A stretch of 64,000 nucleotides of DNA from Niabella yanshanensis (GTDB taxonomy: Bacteria > Bacteroidota > Bacteroidia > Chitinophagales > Chitinophagaceae): the NCBI RefSeq assembly GCF_034424215.1, contig NZ_CP139960.1, positions 868,001-932,000 of the forward strand, written 5' to 3'. Positions 9,609 through 18,613 of this stretch are shown one piece after another; the stretch's first letter is position 1, and every line of letters starts with the position of its first letter. The position numbers and the translations under genes are program-made. The notes beneath the pieces were generated by a model. The model did no database searches. It saw only the letters and a list, made by a program, of their open reading frames with translations, and had not been told where the DNA came from.

Positions 9609-10583
9609 ATGAAAAAAATTATACTAGTTATTGGCATCCAGCTGTTGGGATTACTCGGTTGGGCACAGGCGCCATTGGTGGATGACCTGGGCTACGCAGG
9701 CGGGTCTATAAAAGGTTTGAAGAAAACGCCCGGAGCCCTTGATTTTATTGTAATGGGCGACTGGGGCCGCAACGGTGAAAACTACCAGAAACAGGTAGCA
9801 GCCGGTATGGGTAAAGCGGCGCACGATCTCGATGCTTCTTTCGTGATAGCTACCGGTGATAACTTCTATCCCTACGGCGTACAAAGCACGCAGGATTATC
9901 ACTGGATCAGCTCATTCGAAACCATCTATAACGCCCAATCGCTGCATGTAAAATGGTTCCCGGTACTGGGCAACCACGATTATGCCAGTAACCCCGATGC
10001 ACAGGTAGCTTACAGCGCTATCAGCAGCAGGTGGCATATGCCGGCCCGATACTACAGCCAAACTTACAAGGCCGACACCAGCAAAGTCTTACTTTTATTC
10101 ATTGATACAGACCCGATGGAAAAAGAAATGAGGGGTGAGCGATACGATGGTATCAAATATGTACAGGGTGCGGTAAAAACGCAATTGAACTGGATCGACA
10201 GCATGCTGACCAACAGCAATGCCCGCTGGAAGATTATAATAGGTCACCACCCCTTGTACACCGGGGGCTGGCGGAAAGACAGGCAGGATACGAAAAACAT
10301 GCGCCATTTACTGGAACCTGTGTTCCGTAAACATAAAGTGAACATTTATATAGCAGGCCACGAGCACCACCAGGAATACATTAAGCCCGATGGCCCCACC
10401 CATTATATTATTTCGGGTGCTGCATCGGAAGCCAGGCCTGCAGGTTTATATCCAAAATACGGTAAGTTTGTTTCCACGGCACAGGGCTTTGCCACATTTT
10501 CGATAACTCCCGAAAAAGCAATCATACAGTTTATTAATTATAAAGACGAAATCATTAATGAAACGGTCATTCCTAAACAATAA
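9609..10583 (+). CDS. Purple acid phosphatase-type metallophosphoesterase, secreted
   Basis: 324 aa, signal peptide ~1-20 (ends GWAQ). All metallophosphoesterase motifs are in order: GDWG (50-53), GDNFYPYG (83-90), GNHDY (121-125), GHHPLY (212-217) and GHEHH (250-254). The GDNFYPYG and GHHPLY forms point to tartrate-resistant acid phosphatase (TRAP)-like enzymes. It should release phosphate from phosphomonoesters in the periplasm. It lies 78 bases after susD and its last 26 bases overlap the next phosphatase gene, showing co-translation of the pair. Confidence 0.9.
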   Translation: MKKIILVIGIQLLGLLGWAQAPLVDDLGYAGGSIKGLKKTPGALDFIVMGDWGRNGENYQKQVAAGMGKAAHDLDASFVIATGDNFYPYGVQSTQDYHWISSFETIYNAQSLHVKWFPVLGNHDYASNPDAQVAYSAISSRWHMPARYYSQTYKADTSKVLLLFIDTDPMEKEMRGERYDGIKYVQGAVKTQLNWIDSMLTNSNARWKIIIGHHPLYTGGWRKDRQDTKNMRHLLEPVFRKHKVNIYIAGHEHHQEYIKPDGPTHYIISGAASEARPAGLYPKYGKFVSTAQGFATFSITPEKAIIQFINYKDEIINETVIPKQ

Positions 10584-12414
10584 GGTAGTTAGTTCTGGCT
10601 TGCTATGCCTGGCACTCAACTTAATATTCCTATCACCGGCCATAGCACAAAAAAAGCAACCCACTCCTACTACAGCTGCCGCGCATTCACATAACGATTA
10701 CCTGCAGAAATTCCCCTTCTGGCTGGCATACCATGAAGGATTTGGCTCTATTGAAGCAGATGTCTTTCTGAAAGAAGGTAAGCTGATGGTGGCACATACC
10801 GCCGGGGAGATAGAAAAAGAGCGAACACTGGAAACCCTTTATTTGAAGCCGCTGAAAAAAGTGATTGATCAAAATAATGGACGGGTATATGCCGGTAGTT
10901 CACGCATCCTGCAATTATTAATCGATCTGAAAACAGAAGCGGTTCCCACGCTAAAAGCATTGCTGGATGAATTATCGCAGTATCCTTCATTGACGGGGTC
11001 TAAAACATTGCATATCGTGATCACCGGTAACCGTCCACCCATTGAAAGTTATAAGCAGTACCCATCATGGCTGTTATTTGATGGAGACCTGACAAGTACT
11101 TATAACCCGGATGCTTTAAAAAAAGTAGCGCTGTTCAGCGACAATTTTGCCCGCTACTCAAAATGGAATGGTAAAGGGCGATTGCCTGAAGCCGAAAAGC
11201 TGAAACTGGAGGCCGCAATATCGAAAGCACATGCACAACAAAAAAAGATCCGCTTCTGGAATGCCCCCGACATCGTCAACAGCTGGTACAGCTACCTGGA
11301 TATGGGCGTAGACTTTATCAATACCGATCATATAGAATTGCTATCTCAATTCCTAGAAACGCTGCCCAACCGTTATTATGTGGCAGATGCAACACATGTG
11401 GCTTATCAGCCTGCTTACCGTAATGACGGCCTGGATAAGCCGGTAAAAAACCTGATTATTTTGATCGGTGATGGTACCGGGCTGGCACAATGGTATGCGG
11501 GCTATACCGCCAACAACCAGTCATTGAATGTATTTAATATGATGCAGATCGGGTTATCCAAAACCAGTTCTTACGATAACTATATAACCGATTCTGCGCC
11601 GGGCGCCACGGCAATATCTTCAGGTTACAAGGGTAATAACCGTTCCGTAGGCGTAGATCATACCGGTGTAGCCCGTCCTTCCTTAACAGAACTGGTTGCC
11701 AGGCAGGGATGGAAAACGGGCATCATCACCAGCGGGGATATGCGGGATGCAACGCCTGCAGCTTTTTATGGCCATCGCGCCGAGCGCAGCAACTTCCCCG
11801 GCATGTTGCAAGACCTGGTTAATGCGCCGGTAGATATACTGGCAGGCGCGGGTGCCATTCAAAAAGATCCGGCCTATACCGACTTAGTCAAAAAATTCAA
11901 TGTGTCAACCTCCCTTGCCGGCACCGGCTGGTCACAAACTAAACCGATCATTATTGCGGATAGTATTGCAGCAATACGAACATCGAAAGGCCGTAAAAAT
12001 TGGTCATTACAGGTTTTTGAAAAAAGCCTGCAACGTTTGTCGAAGAATAAAAGCGGATTCTTATTGATGCTGGAAGGAGCACAAATTGATCATGGGGGAC
12101 ATGCCAATGTATTGCCGGATGTGGTTACAGAACTAAAAGACTTTGATCAAATAGTAGGCGCCGCCATGCGCTTTGCCGACAGCAATGGTGAAACCCTGGT
12201 AATTGTAACAGGCGATCATGAAACCGGCGGCCTTACATTAACCGCAGGCGATTATAACCGCAACTTTATCAGCGGGCAATTTTCTACGGGCGATCATACA
12301 GCGATACCGGTTCCGGTTTTTGCCTACGGACCACAATCGCAGTTGTTTCGCGGCGTGTATGAAAACACTGCTATATTTCATAAAATACTCAAGGCGCTCA
12401 GCTTTGATAAATAA
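10558..12414 (+). CDS. Two-domain phosphatase: PI-PLC-like N-domain plus alkaline phosphatase
   Basis: 618 aa, signal peptide ~1-31. Residues ~40-275 resemble a PI-PLC/GDPD-like phosphodiesterase TIM barrel: HSHNDY (43-48), IEADVF, LMVAHT, and NTDHIELL near its end. Residues ~297-615 form an alkaline phosphatase domain with GDGTG (304-308), the nucleophile region TDSAPGATA with Ser346, QIDHGGHAN and VTGDHETGG metal ligands. One protein could thus cut a phosphodiester and then the monoester (inference). Its ATG lies inside the preceding phosphatase gene (26-base overlap), indicating coupled expression, and a strong terminator follows 28 bases after the stop. Confidence 0.88.
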   Translation: MKRSFLNNKVVSSGLLCLALNLIFLSPAIAQKKQPTPTTAAAHSHNDYLQKFPFWLAYHEGFGSIEADVFLKEGKLMVAHTAGEIEKERTLETLYLKPLKKVIDQNNGRVYAGSSRILQLLIDLKTEAVPTLKALLDELSQYPSLTGSKTLHIVITGNRPPIESYKQYPSWLLFDGDLTSTYNPDALKKVALFSDNFARYSKWNGKGRLPEAEKLKLEAAISKAHAQQKKIRFWNAPDIVNSWYSYLDMGVDFINTDHIELLSQFLETLPNRYYVADATHVAYQPAYRNDGLDKPVKNLIILIGDGTGLAQWYAGYTANNQSLNVFNMMQIGLSKTSSYDNYITDSAPGATAISSGYKGNNRSVGVDHTGVARPSLTELVARQGWKTGIITSGDMRDATPAAFYGHRAERSNFPGMLQDLVNAPVDILAGAGAIQKDPAYTDLVKKFNVSTSLAGTGWSQTKPIIIADSIAAIRTSKGRKNWSLQVFEKSLQRLSKNKSGFLLMLEGAQIDHGGHANVLPDVVTELKDFDQIVGAAMRFADSNGETLVIVTGDHETGGLTLTAGDYNRNFISGQFSTGDHTAIPVPVFAYGPQSQLFRGVYENTAIFHKILKALSFDK

Positions 12415-12442
12415 GTACCTGATGTTTTGGTTTAAAACGCAA

Positions 12443-12476
12443 CTGGCGGCAACTAAATAGTTGCCGCCAGCTTTTT
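12443..12476 (+). terminator. Strong bidirectional intrinsic terminator
   Basis: A perfect 12-bp stem (12443-12454 with 12459-12470), AAAT loop, then CTTTTT on the plus strand. It ends the phosphate operon. On the minus strand the same hairpin contains the last codons and the stop of the DUF1772 gene and is followed by GTTGCGTTTT, so it can serve both convergent genes. Confidence 0.85.
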
Positions 12477-12956
12477 GATGCAGGGTATGATCAACGCCAT
12501 AAAAGCGAGAATAGCCCCTATGGTACGTACCAGGTTCAGCCTGTTCCAACGCACTTCAAATTTTTGGCGGAACTGCTCCAGTTCAGCTCCCGTAGCAGTT
12601 GTAAGATCCAGCCGTGCCAGCTCCTCATTCAGGGGGACATTACCTGCTGCGGTTACTGCAAAAACACCAAGGGCATAAATGATCAATGCGGTAACCAGGT
12701 AGGGAAGCAGGTCGCTGATGCTATTATACCAAACCAGGAGCGCCGTCAACACTAACAAGAGCAGACTACCTATAAAGCTGGCAAAGAATACAGGGTTAAG
12801 AATGGCTTTATTAATCCCCTGGAAAGACAGGAGGTATTCGCGGGTGGGTAAAACACCCAACCCATTTATTACAGAGCATTGATAGCTGTAAAACAGTCCG
12901 GCTGAAAGACCCGTCAACAGCAGGCATGAACCATATAATATGAAATAAATGTTCAT
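12453..12956 (-). CDS. DUF1772 (anthrone oxygenase-like) membrane protein
   Basis: 167 aa, about four transmembrane helices (~1-24, ~52-75, ~84-108, ~140-160). The N-terminal GLSAGLFYSYQCSVINGLG and the NEELARLD...RWNRLNLVRT segment match the DUF1772 family, which includes proteins annotated as anthrone oxygenase-like. Biochemical role in bacteria is unknown. Located 10 bases downstream of the NmrA-like reductase, so probably one operon. Its stop codon lies inside the shared terminator hairpin. Confidence 0.75.
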   Translation of the reverse strand: MNIYFILYGSCLLLTGLSAGLFYSYQCSVINGLGVLPTREYLLSFQGINKAILNPVFFASFIGSLLLLVLTALLVWYNSISDLLPYLVTALIIYALGVFAVTAAGNVPLNEELARLDLTTATGAELEQFRQKFEVRWNRLNLVRTIGAILAFMALIIPCIKKLAATI

Positions 12957-12966
12957 AAGAATTTAT

Positions 12967-13782
12967 TTAATGTTTCAACCATAAACCGGCTGCCAATGTC
13001 TTTTGTACATATTTGTCAAAACTGCCTGCCGGGCGGCCCAGTACCTCGTTTATATCCTCTTTTACTGATGCATTTCTGCCGTCAAGTGTAGTGGTAAACA
13101 AATAACCGATCAATGCTATAATTTCCTCCGGTACCTGGTGTTCCTTCAAGACGATAATGTAGGTTTCCAGCGGAACCTGCTTCAATTGTATATCCCTTCC
13201 CGAAGCATCAGCAATTCTAGCAACAGCTTCATTAAACGAAAGCAATTCAGGTCCACTTAATTCATACACTTTGCCCTTGTGACGATCGGTGATGAATGCT
13301 TCCACCACTACAGCGGCAATATCATCAGCATCTACAAATGCCTCCCTGGTTACCACTTCCGGCAGCACCAGCTCACCGTTTATAATACCGTCAGTCCAAA
13401 ATCCTTCGCTGAAATTCTGCATAAAAAAGCTGCAACGTACAATGGTCCAATCCATGCCTGATTGTATCACAATTTCTTCGCAGGCTTCAGCCTCAGGTTC
13501 TCCCCTACCCGATAACAGTACAAGATGTTGAATGCCGGCTATCCGGCAGGACTGTATAAAGCAGTTGATAATGTCCACTGCACCCGGCACTGCCAGGTCG
13601 GGCTGAAAGCTAATATATACTTTGCTAATACCGGCAAGAGCCTGGGGCCAGGTGTGTTCGTCATACCAGTCAAAAGGAATAGGGCTGTTGCGGGAAGCAG
13701 CTCGTACATCAGCGCCTGTATTGGTAAGTGCCGTATATACCCGGCAGCCTGTTTTGCCGGTTACTAAAATTCTGTTGCTCAT
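12967..13782 (-). CDS. NmrA-like NAD(P)-binding protein with shortened glycine loop
   Basis: 271 aa. N-terminal Rossmann strand (RILVTG) and atypical-SDR features (PFDWYDEHTWPQAL, VYISFQPDL, GMDWTIVRCSFFMQNF, VYELSGPELLSFNEA) assign it to the NmrA/TMR-like group of NAD(P)H-binding proteins. The glycine-rich loop reads TGKTGCRV where relatives have TGATGKTGRRV: three residues are missing, removing one of the three glycines. That could weaken cofactor binding. Probably co-transcribed with the DUF1772 gene (10-base gap) and downstream of an AraC gene on the same strand. Confidence 0.82.
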   Translation of the reverse strand: MSNRILVTGKTGCRVYTALTNTGADVRAASRNSPIPFDWYDEHTWPQALAGISKVYISFQPDLAVPGAVDIINCFIQSCRIAGIQHLVLLSGRGEPEAEACEEIVIQSGMDWTIVRCSFFMQNFSEGFWTDGIINGELVLPEVVTREAFVDADDIAAVVVEAFITDRHKGKVYELSGPELLSFNEAVARIADASGRDIQLKQVPLETYIIVLKEHQVPEEIIALIGYLFTTTLDGRNASVKEDINEVLGRPAGSFDKYVQKTLAAGLWLKH

Positions 13783-13807
13783 ATTTACTGTTTTTAAATT
13801 GATGCAA

Positions 13808-13815
13808 CAAAACTA
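13808..13815 (-). promoter_or_regulatory. Possible -7 element (TAGTTTTG) for the NmrA/DUF1772 operon
   Basis: On the minus strand TAGTTTTG fits TAnnTTTG and lies 25 bases upstream of the NmrA-like ATG. No good -33 element is found at 19-21 bases, so the call is tentative. Confidence 0.35.
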
Positions 13816-13862
13816 TTTACGCTCCGCCGACGGAAATTGAACAAATGCGACAAAATAAGCCG

Positions 13863-14753
13863 TTAAAAATAACGGAACCCCCTGGGTGTTTTACCTGTAA
13901 AAGCTTTAAATACTCTTATAAAATGAGATTGATCGGCAAAGCCATTAGTATAAACAATATCTGTAAGTTTAGTAAATTGTTTTTCGGCCAGCTGCTCGAG
14001 CGATTGCTGGAACCGGGTGATCTGGATAAAATCTTTGGCAGATAAGCCTACTGCTTTTAAAAAACGCCGCTCCAGCGAGCGGGGCGTTAGAAACAGCGCT
14101 TCGCAGATCTCTTTTACGCTGATCTGCGCCCTACGGTCCAGTATTAATCCGATGGCCTTCCCTACTTCGGCATCGGGTGCTTTCTTTTTATTACTGACCA
14201 GTCCGGAAACGAATTCCTGTATTATACAGATCTGTGCAGTTACATCCTGATTGGATAAGCGTTGTGCAAATGGGGACCAATGATCATGCTGCTCCAGGTT
14301 ATAGCAGTCATTATTCAGCAGCTGTGGATCTACATTAAAAAGACTATTGAGCACGAAGGGATACAACTGAAATACCATAATACGGTAAGCCCCTTTCAGA
14401 TGAATATCAATGGGATGGATTGTTTGCCCGTAAAGATAGGCAGGCGGCATTTTTTTATTCTGCGGCTGCACGCACATGCCACCGCGGGTTTCGTGGTACA
14501 TCAGGCCCGGATAACCATCAGCATAAAATGATAGTACGTTGTCATCCCTGTCCTCCACCTCTTCAAAGATCAGGATCGCTTTTACAAATAAAGCTACGGA
14601 TGGATCGGGTGATATCTTATTCCATTTCATTGGGGGGACAATATTGATTTGAGCCGGCTTTTCCAGGCAAATGTAAAACGCTCCGGGAAAATATAAGATC
14701 AGTTTTTCCGGATCCCGGGCGGCAGCTTTGAACGATCCGCAATTTGAACACAA
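13863..14753 (-). CDS. AraC-family transcriptional regulator
   Basis: 296 aa in the longest frame; the ATG at 14630 (residue 42) is a better start because the recognisable fold begins there (KWNKISPDPSVALFVKAILIFEE), giving ~255 aa. N-terminal sensor part resembles DUF6597-type domains. The C-terminal ~100 residues carry two helix-turn-helix motifs (ISVKEICEALFLTPRSLERRF and LTDIVYTNGFADQSHFIRVFKAFTGKTPRGF). It sits upstream of the NmrA-like/DUF1772 pair and is divergent from an SDR gene, either of which may be its target. Confidence 0.88.
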   Translation of the reverse strand: MCSNCGSFKAAARDPEKLILYFPGAFYICLEKPAQINIVPPMKWNKISPDPSVALFVKAILIFEEVEDRDDNVLSFYADGYPGLMYHETRGGMCVQPQNKKMPPAYLYGQTIHPIDIHLKGAYRIMVFQLYPFVLNSLFNVDPQLLNNDCYNLEQHDHWSPFAQRLSNQDVTAQICIIQEFVSGLVSNKKKAPDAEVGKAIGLILDRRAQISVKEICEALFLTPRSLERRFLKAVGLSAKDFIQITRFQQSLEQLAEKQFTKLTDIVYTNGFADQSHFIRVFKAFTGKTPRGFRYF

Positions 14754-14821
14754 AGTACCGCAATTAGCTTAGGTACAATTTTATGGCAAAGGCCACCTTT
14801 GATCTCTAAATAATAATTAAT

Positions 14822-15661
14822 ATGACAGCAACAACAGGTAAAGTATGGTTCATCACCGGTGCCTCACGCGGTTTTGGCCGGGTATGGACTGAGGCAGCTT
14901 TAGAACGTGGTGACCAGGTAGCAGCCACAGCGCGCAACGTGACCAGCATCGCCGACCTGAACGAAAAATATGGTAACCGGGTATTAACGCTGGAGCTGGA
15001 TGTAACCAATGCGGAGCAGGTAAAAACAGTAGTGCAACGGGCTCATGCTCATTTTGGCAAACTGGACATCATACTCAATAATGCAGGTTACTCCCTGGTG
15101 GGCACGATTGAAGAGGCTCAGGCCGATGAAATACGCGCTTTGTACGAAACCAATGTACTAGGACCGGTAGCGGTGGTCCAGGCAGCGCTCCCCCTGCTGC
15201 GTGAACAGGGCTACGGGCATATATTAGGCACATCCAGCAACCTGGGACATGTAACCCTGCCGGTCATCGGCTATTACTGCTCATCCAAATGGGCTTTCGA
15301 AGCAATTCATGAAAGCCTGGCCGAAGAGGTAAAGCCTTTTGGCATTAAAGTAACTATTATTGAGCCGGGCGCCTATGCGACCGAATTCGGCAGCCAGCAG
15401 TCCTTAAAATTTGCCAGGGGTATGGATATCTATACCGGTCTGAAGACCAGTTTTGCAGAAAACCTCCAGCATTTAGAGAAGGGCGATCCAGCAGCCACAC
15501 CCGAAGCTATATTTAAAATAGTAGACGCCGATCAGCCGCCTTTGCGTTTTCTGCTGGGTAACCAGGGCTTGCCCTGGACCCGTGGCGCTTATGAACAACG
15601 CCTGGCAGAATGGGAAGCCTGGGCCGAAGTATCGGATGCCGCACAGGGAGCAGCGAAATAA
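14822..15661 (+). CDS. Short-chain dehydrogenase/reductase
   Basis: 279 aa classical SDR: cofactor loop TGASRGFG (12-19), LDVTN (59-63), NNAG (86-89), catalytic Ser near 138-139 and Tyr152-x-x-x-Lys156. The Arg in the loop and ARN at 37-39 suggest NADP(H). The substrate is unknown; such enzymes in AraC-regulated settings commonly reduce small carbonyls. It is divergent from the AraC gene at 13863 and followed by a second AraC gene beyond a hairpin. Confidence 0.9.
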   Translation: MTATTGKVWFITGASRGFGRVWTEAALERGDQVAATARNVTSIADLNEKYGNRVLTLELDVTNAEQVKTVVQRAHAHFGKLDIILNNAGYSLVGTIEEAQADEIRALYETNVLGPVAVVQAALPLLREQGYGHILGTSSNLGHVTLPVIGYYCSSKWAFEAIHESLAEEVKPFGIKVTIIEPGAYATEFGSQQSLKFARGMDIYTGLKTSFAENLQHLEKGDPAATPEAIFKIVDADQPPLRFLLGNQGLPWTRGAYEQRLAEWEAWAEVSDAAQGAAK

Positions 15662-15675
15662 TTAATCCGTTTAAA

Positions 15676-15710
15676 CAATAACCGGCATTTAAACCTGTTG
15701 CCGGTTATTG
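15676..15710 (+). terminator. Hairpin after the SDR gene
   Basis: Twelve-bp stem (15676-15687 with 15699-15710) with an 11-base loop, 15 bases past the SDR stop. The T-tract is poor (TTGTTATATAG), so it may be a weak or attenuating terminator before the next AraC gene. Confidence 0.55.
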
Positions 15711-15729
15711 TTGTTATATAGTTTAATAA

Positions 15730-16656
15730 ATGAAAAAGGAAGAATTCAGTCACCAGCAGTTTGCTTCAATACCAGAGGCACACCGGCTGATGGGATTGCC
15801 GCAGCCGCGGCACCCATTGATTAGTTTGATCAACGGAAAACATTTACCTATTTGTTCGCATGCTTTAGGCAGCTCGCATGTGCTCGGCTTTTACAAAATA
15901 TCGTTTAAGCCTCCCATAAGTGGCAAGCTTCGATATGGGCAGGATTATTACGATTTTAATGGTGGCGGTTTGATGTTTGCTGCTCCACACCAGGTTATTG
16001 GCGGACACACCGCGGCAACCGAGCCTGCGGGCGATTGTTATTTTACCCTCTTGATTCATCCTGATTTTTTCCTGGGACATCCGTTGGCACGCGCTATTAA
16101 ACAATACGGTTTTTTTTCTTATACTGCTAATGAAGCACTCCATTTGTCTGATGAGGAACAAACGACCATCTTCTCGCTATTCGATATGATGGATAAGGAG
16201 CTAAAGAGTCGTATTGATGACTTCAGCCAGGAGATTGTGATCGCGCAGGTGGAGCTATTACTCAATTTTGCCAACCGCTTCTATAAACGGCAGTTTATTA
16301 CCCGGAAGGCAGCACATACCACCTTATTAGAAAAACTGGAAACCCTGCTTGAAACTTACTTTAACAGCGATGCAGCTTTAAGCAAGGGCCTGCCAACCGT
16401 AGCTTATCTCGCCGGCCAGCTCCATCTCTCTCCCAGCTACCTGAGCGATATGCTACGTGCGCATACGGGCCAAAATGCCCAGCAACATATACATGCCCGG
16501 CTGATTGATAAGGCAAAACAGATCTTATCTACAACTAATCTGTCGGTAAGCGAAGTAGCCTATTCATTAGGATTCGAGTATGCTCAATCTTTCAGCAAAC
16601 TTTTTAAAAGCAAAACCAGTCTTTCACCATTAGCATTCAGGCAGCAGTTTAACTAG
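15730..16656 (+). CDS. AraC-family transcriptional regulator
   Basis: 308 aa. An N-terminal cupin-like sensor half (GKLRYGQDYYDFNGGGLMFAAPHQVI) is followed by a helical linker and a C-terminal AraC domain: LPTVAYLAGQLHLSPSYLSDMLRAHTGQNAQQHI and LSVSEVAYSLGFEYAQSFSKLFKSKTSLSPLAFR. Same strand as the SDR gene 68 bases upstream, which it may control. Confidence 0.9.
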   Translation: MKKEEFSHQQFASIPEAHRLMGLPQPRHPLISLINGKHLPICSHALGSSHVLGFYKISFKPPISGKLRYGQDYYDFNGGGLMFAAPHQVIGGHTAATEPAGDCYFTLLIHPDFFLGHPLARAIKQYGFFSYTANEALHLSDEEQTTIFSLFDMMDKELKSRIDDFSQEIVIAQVELLLNFANRFYKRQFITRKAAHTTLLEKLETLLETYFNSDAALSKGLPTVAYLAGQLHLSPSYLSDMLRAHTGQNAQQHIHARLIDKAKQILSTTNLSVSEVAYSLGFEYAQSFSKLFKSKTSLSPLAFRQQFN

Positions 16657-16680
16657 CATATTCCCTGAACCTATAGTGTG

Positions 16681-17250
16681 TTATGAAGCCGGCTGCGCAA
16701 GCCCCGGGTTTTTGGCCGCATGAAACAAAAGGCCGGACAATAAGAAAAGTGCCGCAAAAAATGCCCCCACTGATACTATTTCGCTGGAGGAACTGCCGGG
16801 ATAATGATTCATTCCGGAAAGTAAAGCAATCCCGGTTAGTATTATTAGTGACGATACCATCGCATACATAGTGCGTTCCATACCCGAAGACCTGAGCCGT
16901 GAAAACAGGATACCAATTACTACCACCAGCACTATGGCAGCATACATAATATTGCCGGCATTAGGCCCGCTGCCAATAAGACCAACAGCCATATTAGCCC
17001 AAATCATCAAAAATGTAGTACCCAGCGCAACGATAATTGCTATGCGATACACCCAGTTGGGTGCGAACCGGTTAATTAATACATAGGTGAGACCCGTGCC
17101 GGATATCAGGGCACCCATGATTAAAAAATCTGCTACGCTCCAATTGACCTCGCTGGTAAATTGCATCGCCACAAAAGGTATCATTAGTATAGTAACAGTG
17201 ACCAATGCAATGGTCATCAAAGAACGAGAAAGTTTTACCTGCTTTTTCAT
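16681..17250 (-). CDS. Six-helix integral membrane protein of unknown function
   Basis: 189 aa with about six hydrophobic helices (for example residues ~12-29, 38-60, 69-92, 100-117, 129-146, 158-177) and a short positively charged N-terminus. No catalytic motif is visible; I do not recognise the family. Convergent with the AraC gene and divergent from the lipoprotein hydrolase gene. Confidence 0.75.
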   Translation of the reverse strand: MKKQVKLSRSLMTIALVTVTILMIPFVAMQFTSEVNWSVADFLIMGALISGTGLTYVLINRFAPNWVYRIAIIVALGTTFLMIWANMAVGLIGSGPNAGNIMYAAIVLVVVIGILFSRLRSSGMERTMYAMVSSLIILTGIALLSGMNHYPGSSSSEIVSVGAFFAALFLLSGLLFHAAKNPGLAQPAS

Positions 17251-17484
17251 AACTATCTTTTTAATGAACTTTACTTAATTTAAAAGCACTTTGAATTACA
17301 AAGCAAAAATAAGCATTTATCGGTTAAAAAAAAATATTTTCAATTATAAGCAGCTATTTCTTTCTGTTGAGCTCTAAACTGCCTATTTAGTTGACATGTC
17401 GCATTCAACACCAATGATTGTCGCTAACCACCAGTTCTTTTATATGCAGAGATGCTGAGCTTTGTAAGATCAAAAATGTTTTAT

Positions 17485-18420
17485 ATGAAAAAGCCTTTTC
17501 TAAACTTTTATTGTGCTATGGCATTGGTTGTATCAGTTATAGCCTGTCGGCAGCCGGTTCCAAAAGAAACAGCCGGTAAACAGTCTTCAGATAGTAGCAG
17601 CCAGCAAATGCCGGTACCAAAAGACACGGGTTATGCCGATGTAAATGGGTTGAAACTTTATTATGAAGTATACGGGCAGGGACAACCTATCGTGCTACTA
17701 CACGGGTCTTTTATGACCATACCACTAAACTGGTCACATATTATTCCGTTGCTCGCGCCGAACCGCCGGGTTATCGTAGCTGAAATGCAGGGTCATGGAA
17801 GAACCCGCGATATATCCCGTGAATTCGGCTATGAAGCTATGGCGGATGATGTATCCGGCTTGCTGAAGCATCTTAAGGTGGATAGTGCTGATGTATTGGG
17901 TTACAGTATGGGAGGCGGCGTGGCTTTCCAGATGGCAGTGCGGCATCCGGCGCAGGTACGACGCCTGATTATATTATCAGGAACCTACGCACATGATGGT
18001 TGGTGGCCGGATGTAGAAGCCAGTTATGCCGGGATTAATGCCGAAATGTTCAGAGGAACTCCCATTCAAAAACAGTATGACAGTTTGGGTAACGATCCCG
18101 CACATTTTTCCGAATTTGTAAAAAAGGTAATGAGCATCGATCTGAAGCCATACGATTGGACAGCAGCTGTGCAACAAATAAAAGCGCCGCTATTTATGGC
18201 AATTGGCGATGCGGATGGTGTGCGTTATGAACATGCGCTTGAATTGTTTCGTGCGAAGGGAGGCGGAAAAATGGGTGACATCCATGGCCTGCCGCAATCC
18301 CGTTTAGCTATTCTGCCCGGCACCACTCATATTGGTATGATGCAGCGAACAGACTGGCTGATACCTATGATCAATGAATTCCTGGATGCGGATTTGACCG
18401 CTCCTCCTCCGACATTTTAG
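17485..18420 (+). CDS. Lipoprotein alpha/beta hydrolase
   Basis: 311 aa from the ATG at 17485; an ATG at 17452 is in frame but the later one gives a normal lipoprotein signal with lipidation at Cys21 (SVIACRQ). Alpha/beta-hydrolase motifs: oxyanion HGS (~73-75), nucleophile elbow GYSMGG with Ser141, acid in GDADG, and His in TTHIGM. This matches the broad esterase/haloperoxidase-like group; the substrate is unknown. Anchored probably in the inner leaflet of the outer membrane or at the surface. Monocistronic. Confidence 0.85.
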   Translation: MKKPFLNFYCAMALVVSVIACRQPVPKETAGKQSSDSSSQQMPVPKDTGYADVNGLKLYYEVYGQGQPIVLLHGSFMTIPLNWSHIIPLLAPNRRVIVAEMQGHGRTRDISREFGYEAMADDVSGLLKHLKVDSADVLGYSMGGGVAFQMAVRHPAQVRRLIILSGTYAHDGWWPDVEASYAGINAEMFRGTPIQKQYDSLGNDPAHFSEFVKKVMSIDLKPYDWTAAVQQIKAPLFMAIGDADGVRYEHALELFRAKGGGKMGDIHGLPQSRLAILPGTTHIGMMQRTDWLIPMINEFLDADLTAPPPTF

Positions 18421-18613
18421 GTTCAGTTATTGTGCTTTGAAAATCGCCTGCAAATGATCTCACCTCCATTGGGTTAAACGTTTATTGCAAGCTGTTAACA
18501 ACAAAAAGGCAATAACAACAAGCGTAAAGGCTGACGGCGAACCTGCATCAAAATTTGGAAAGACTGGAACAATACCGGGCTTTTCGCGCGGGAGCCTGTC
18601 ATAAAATAAAACG

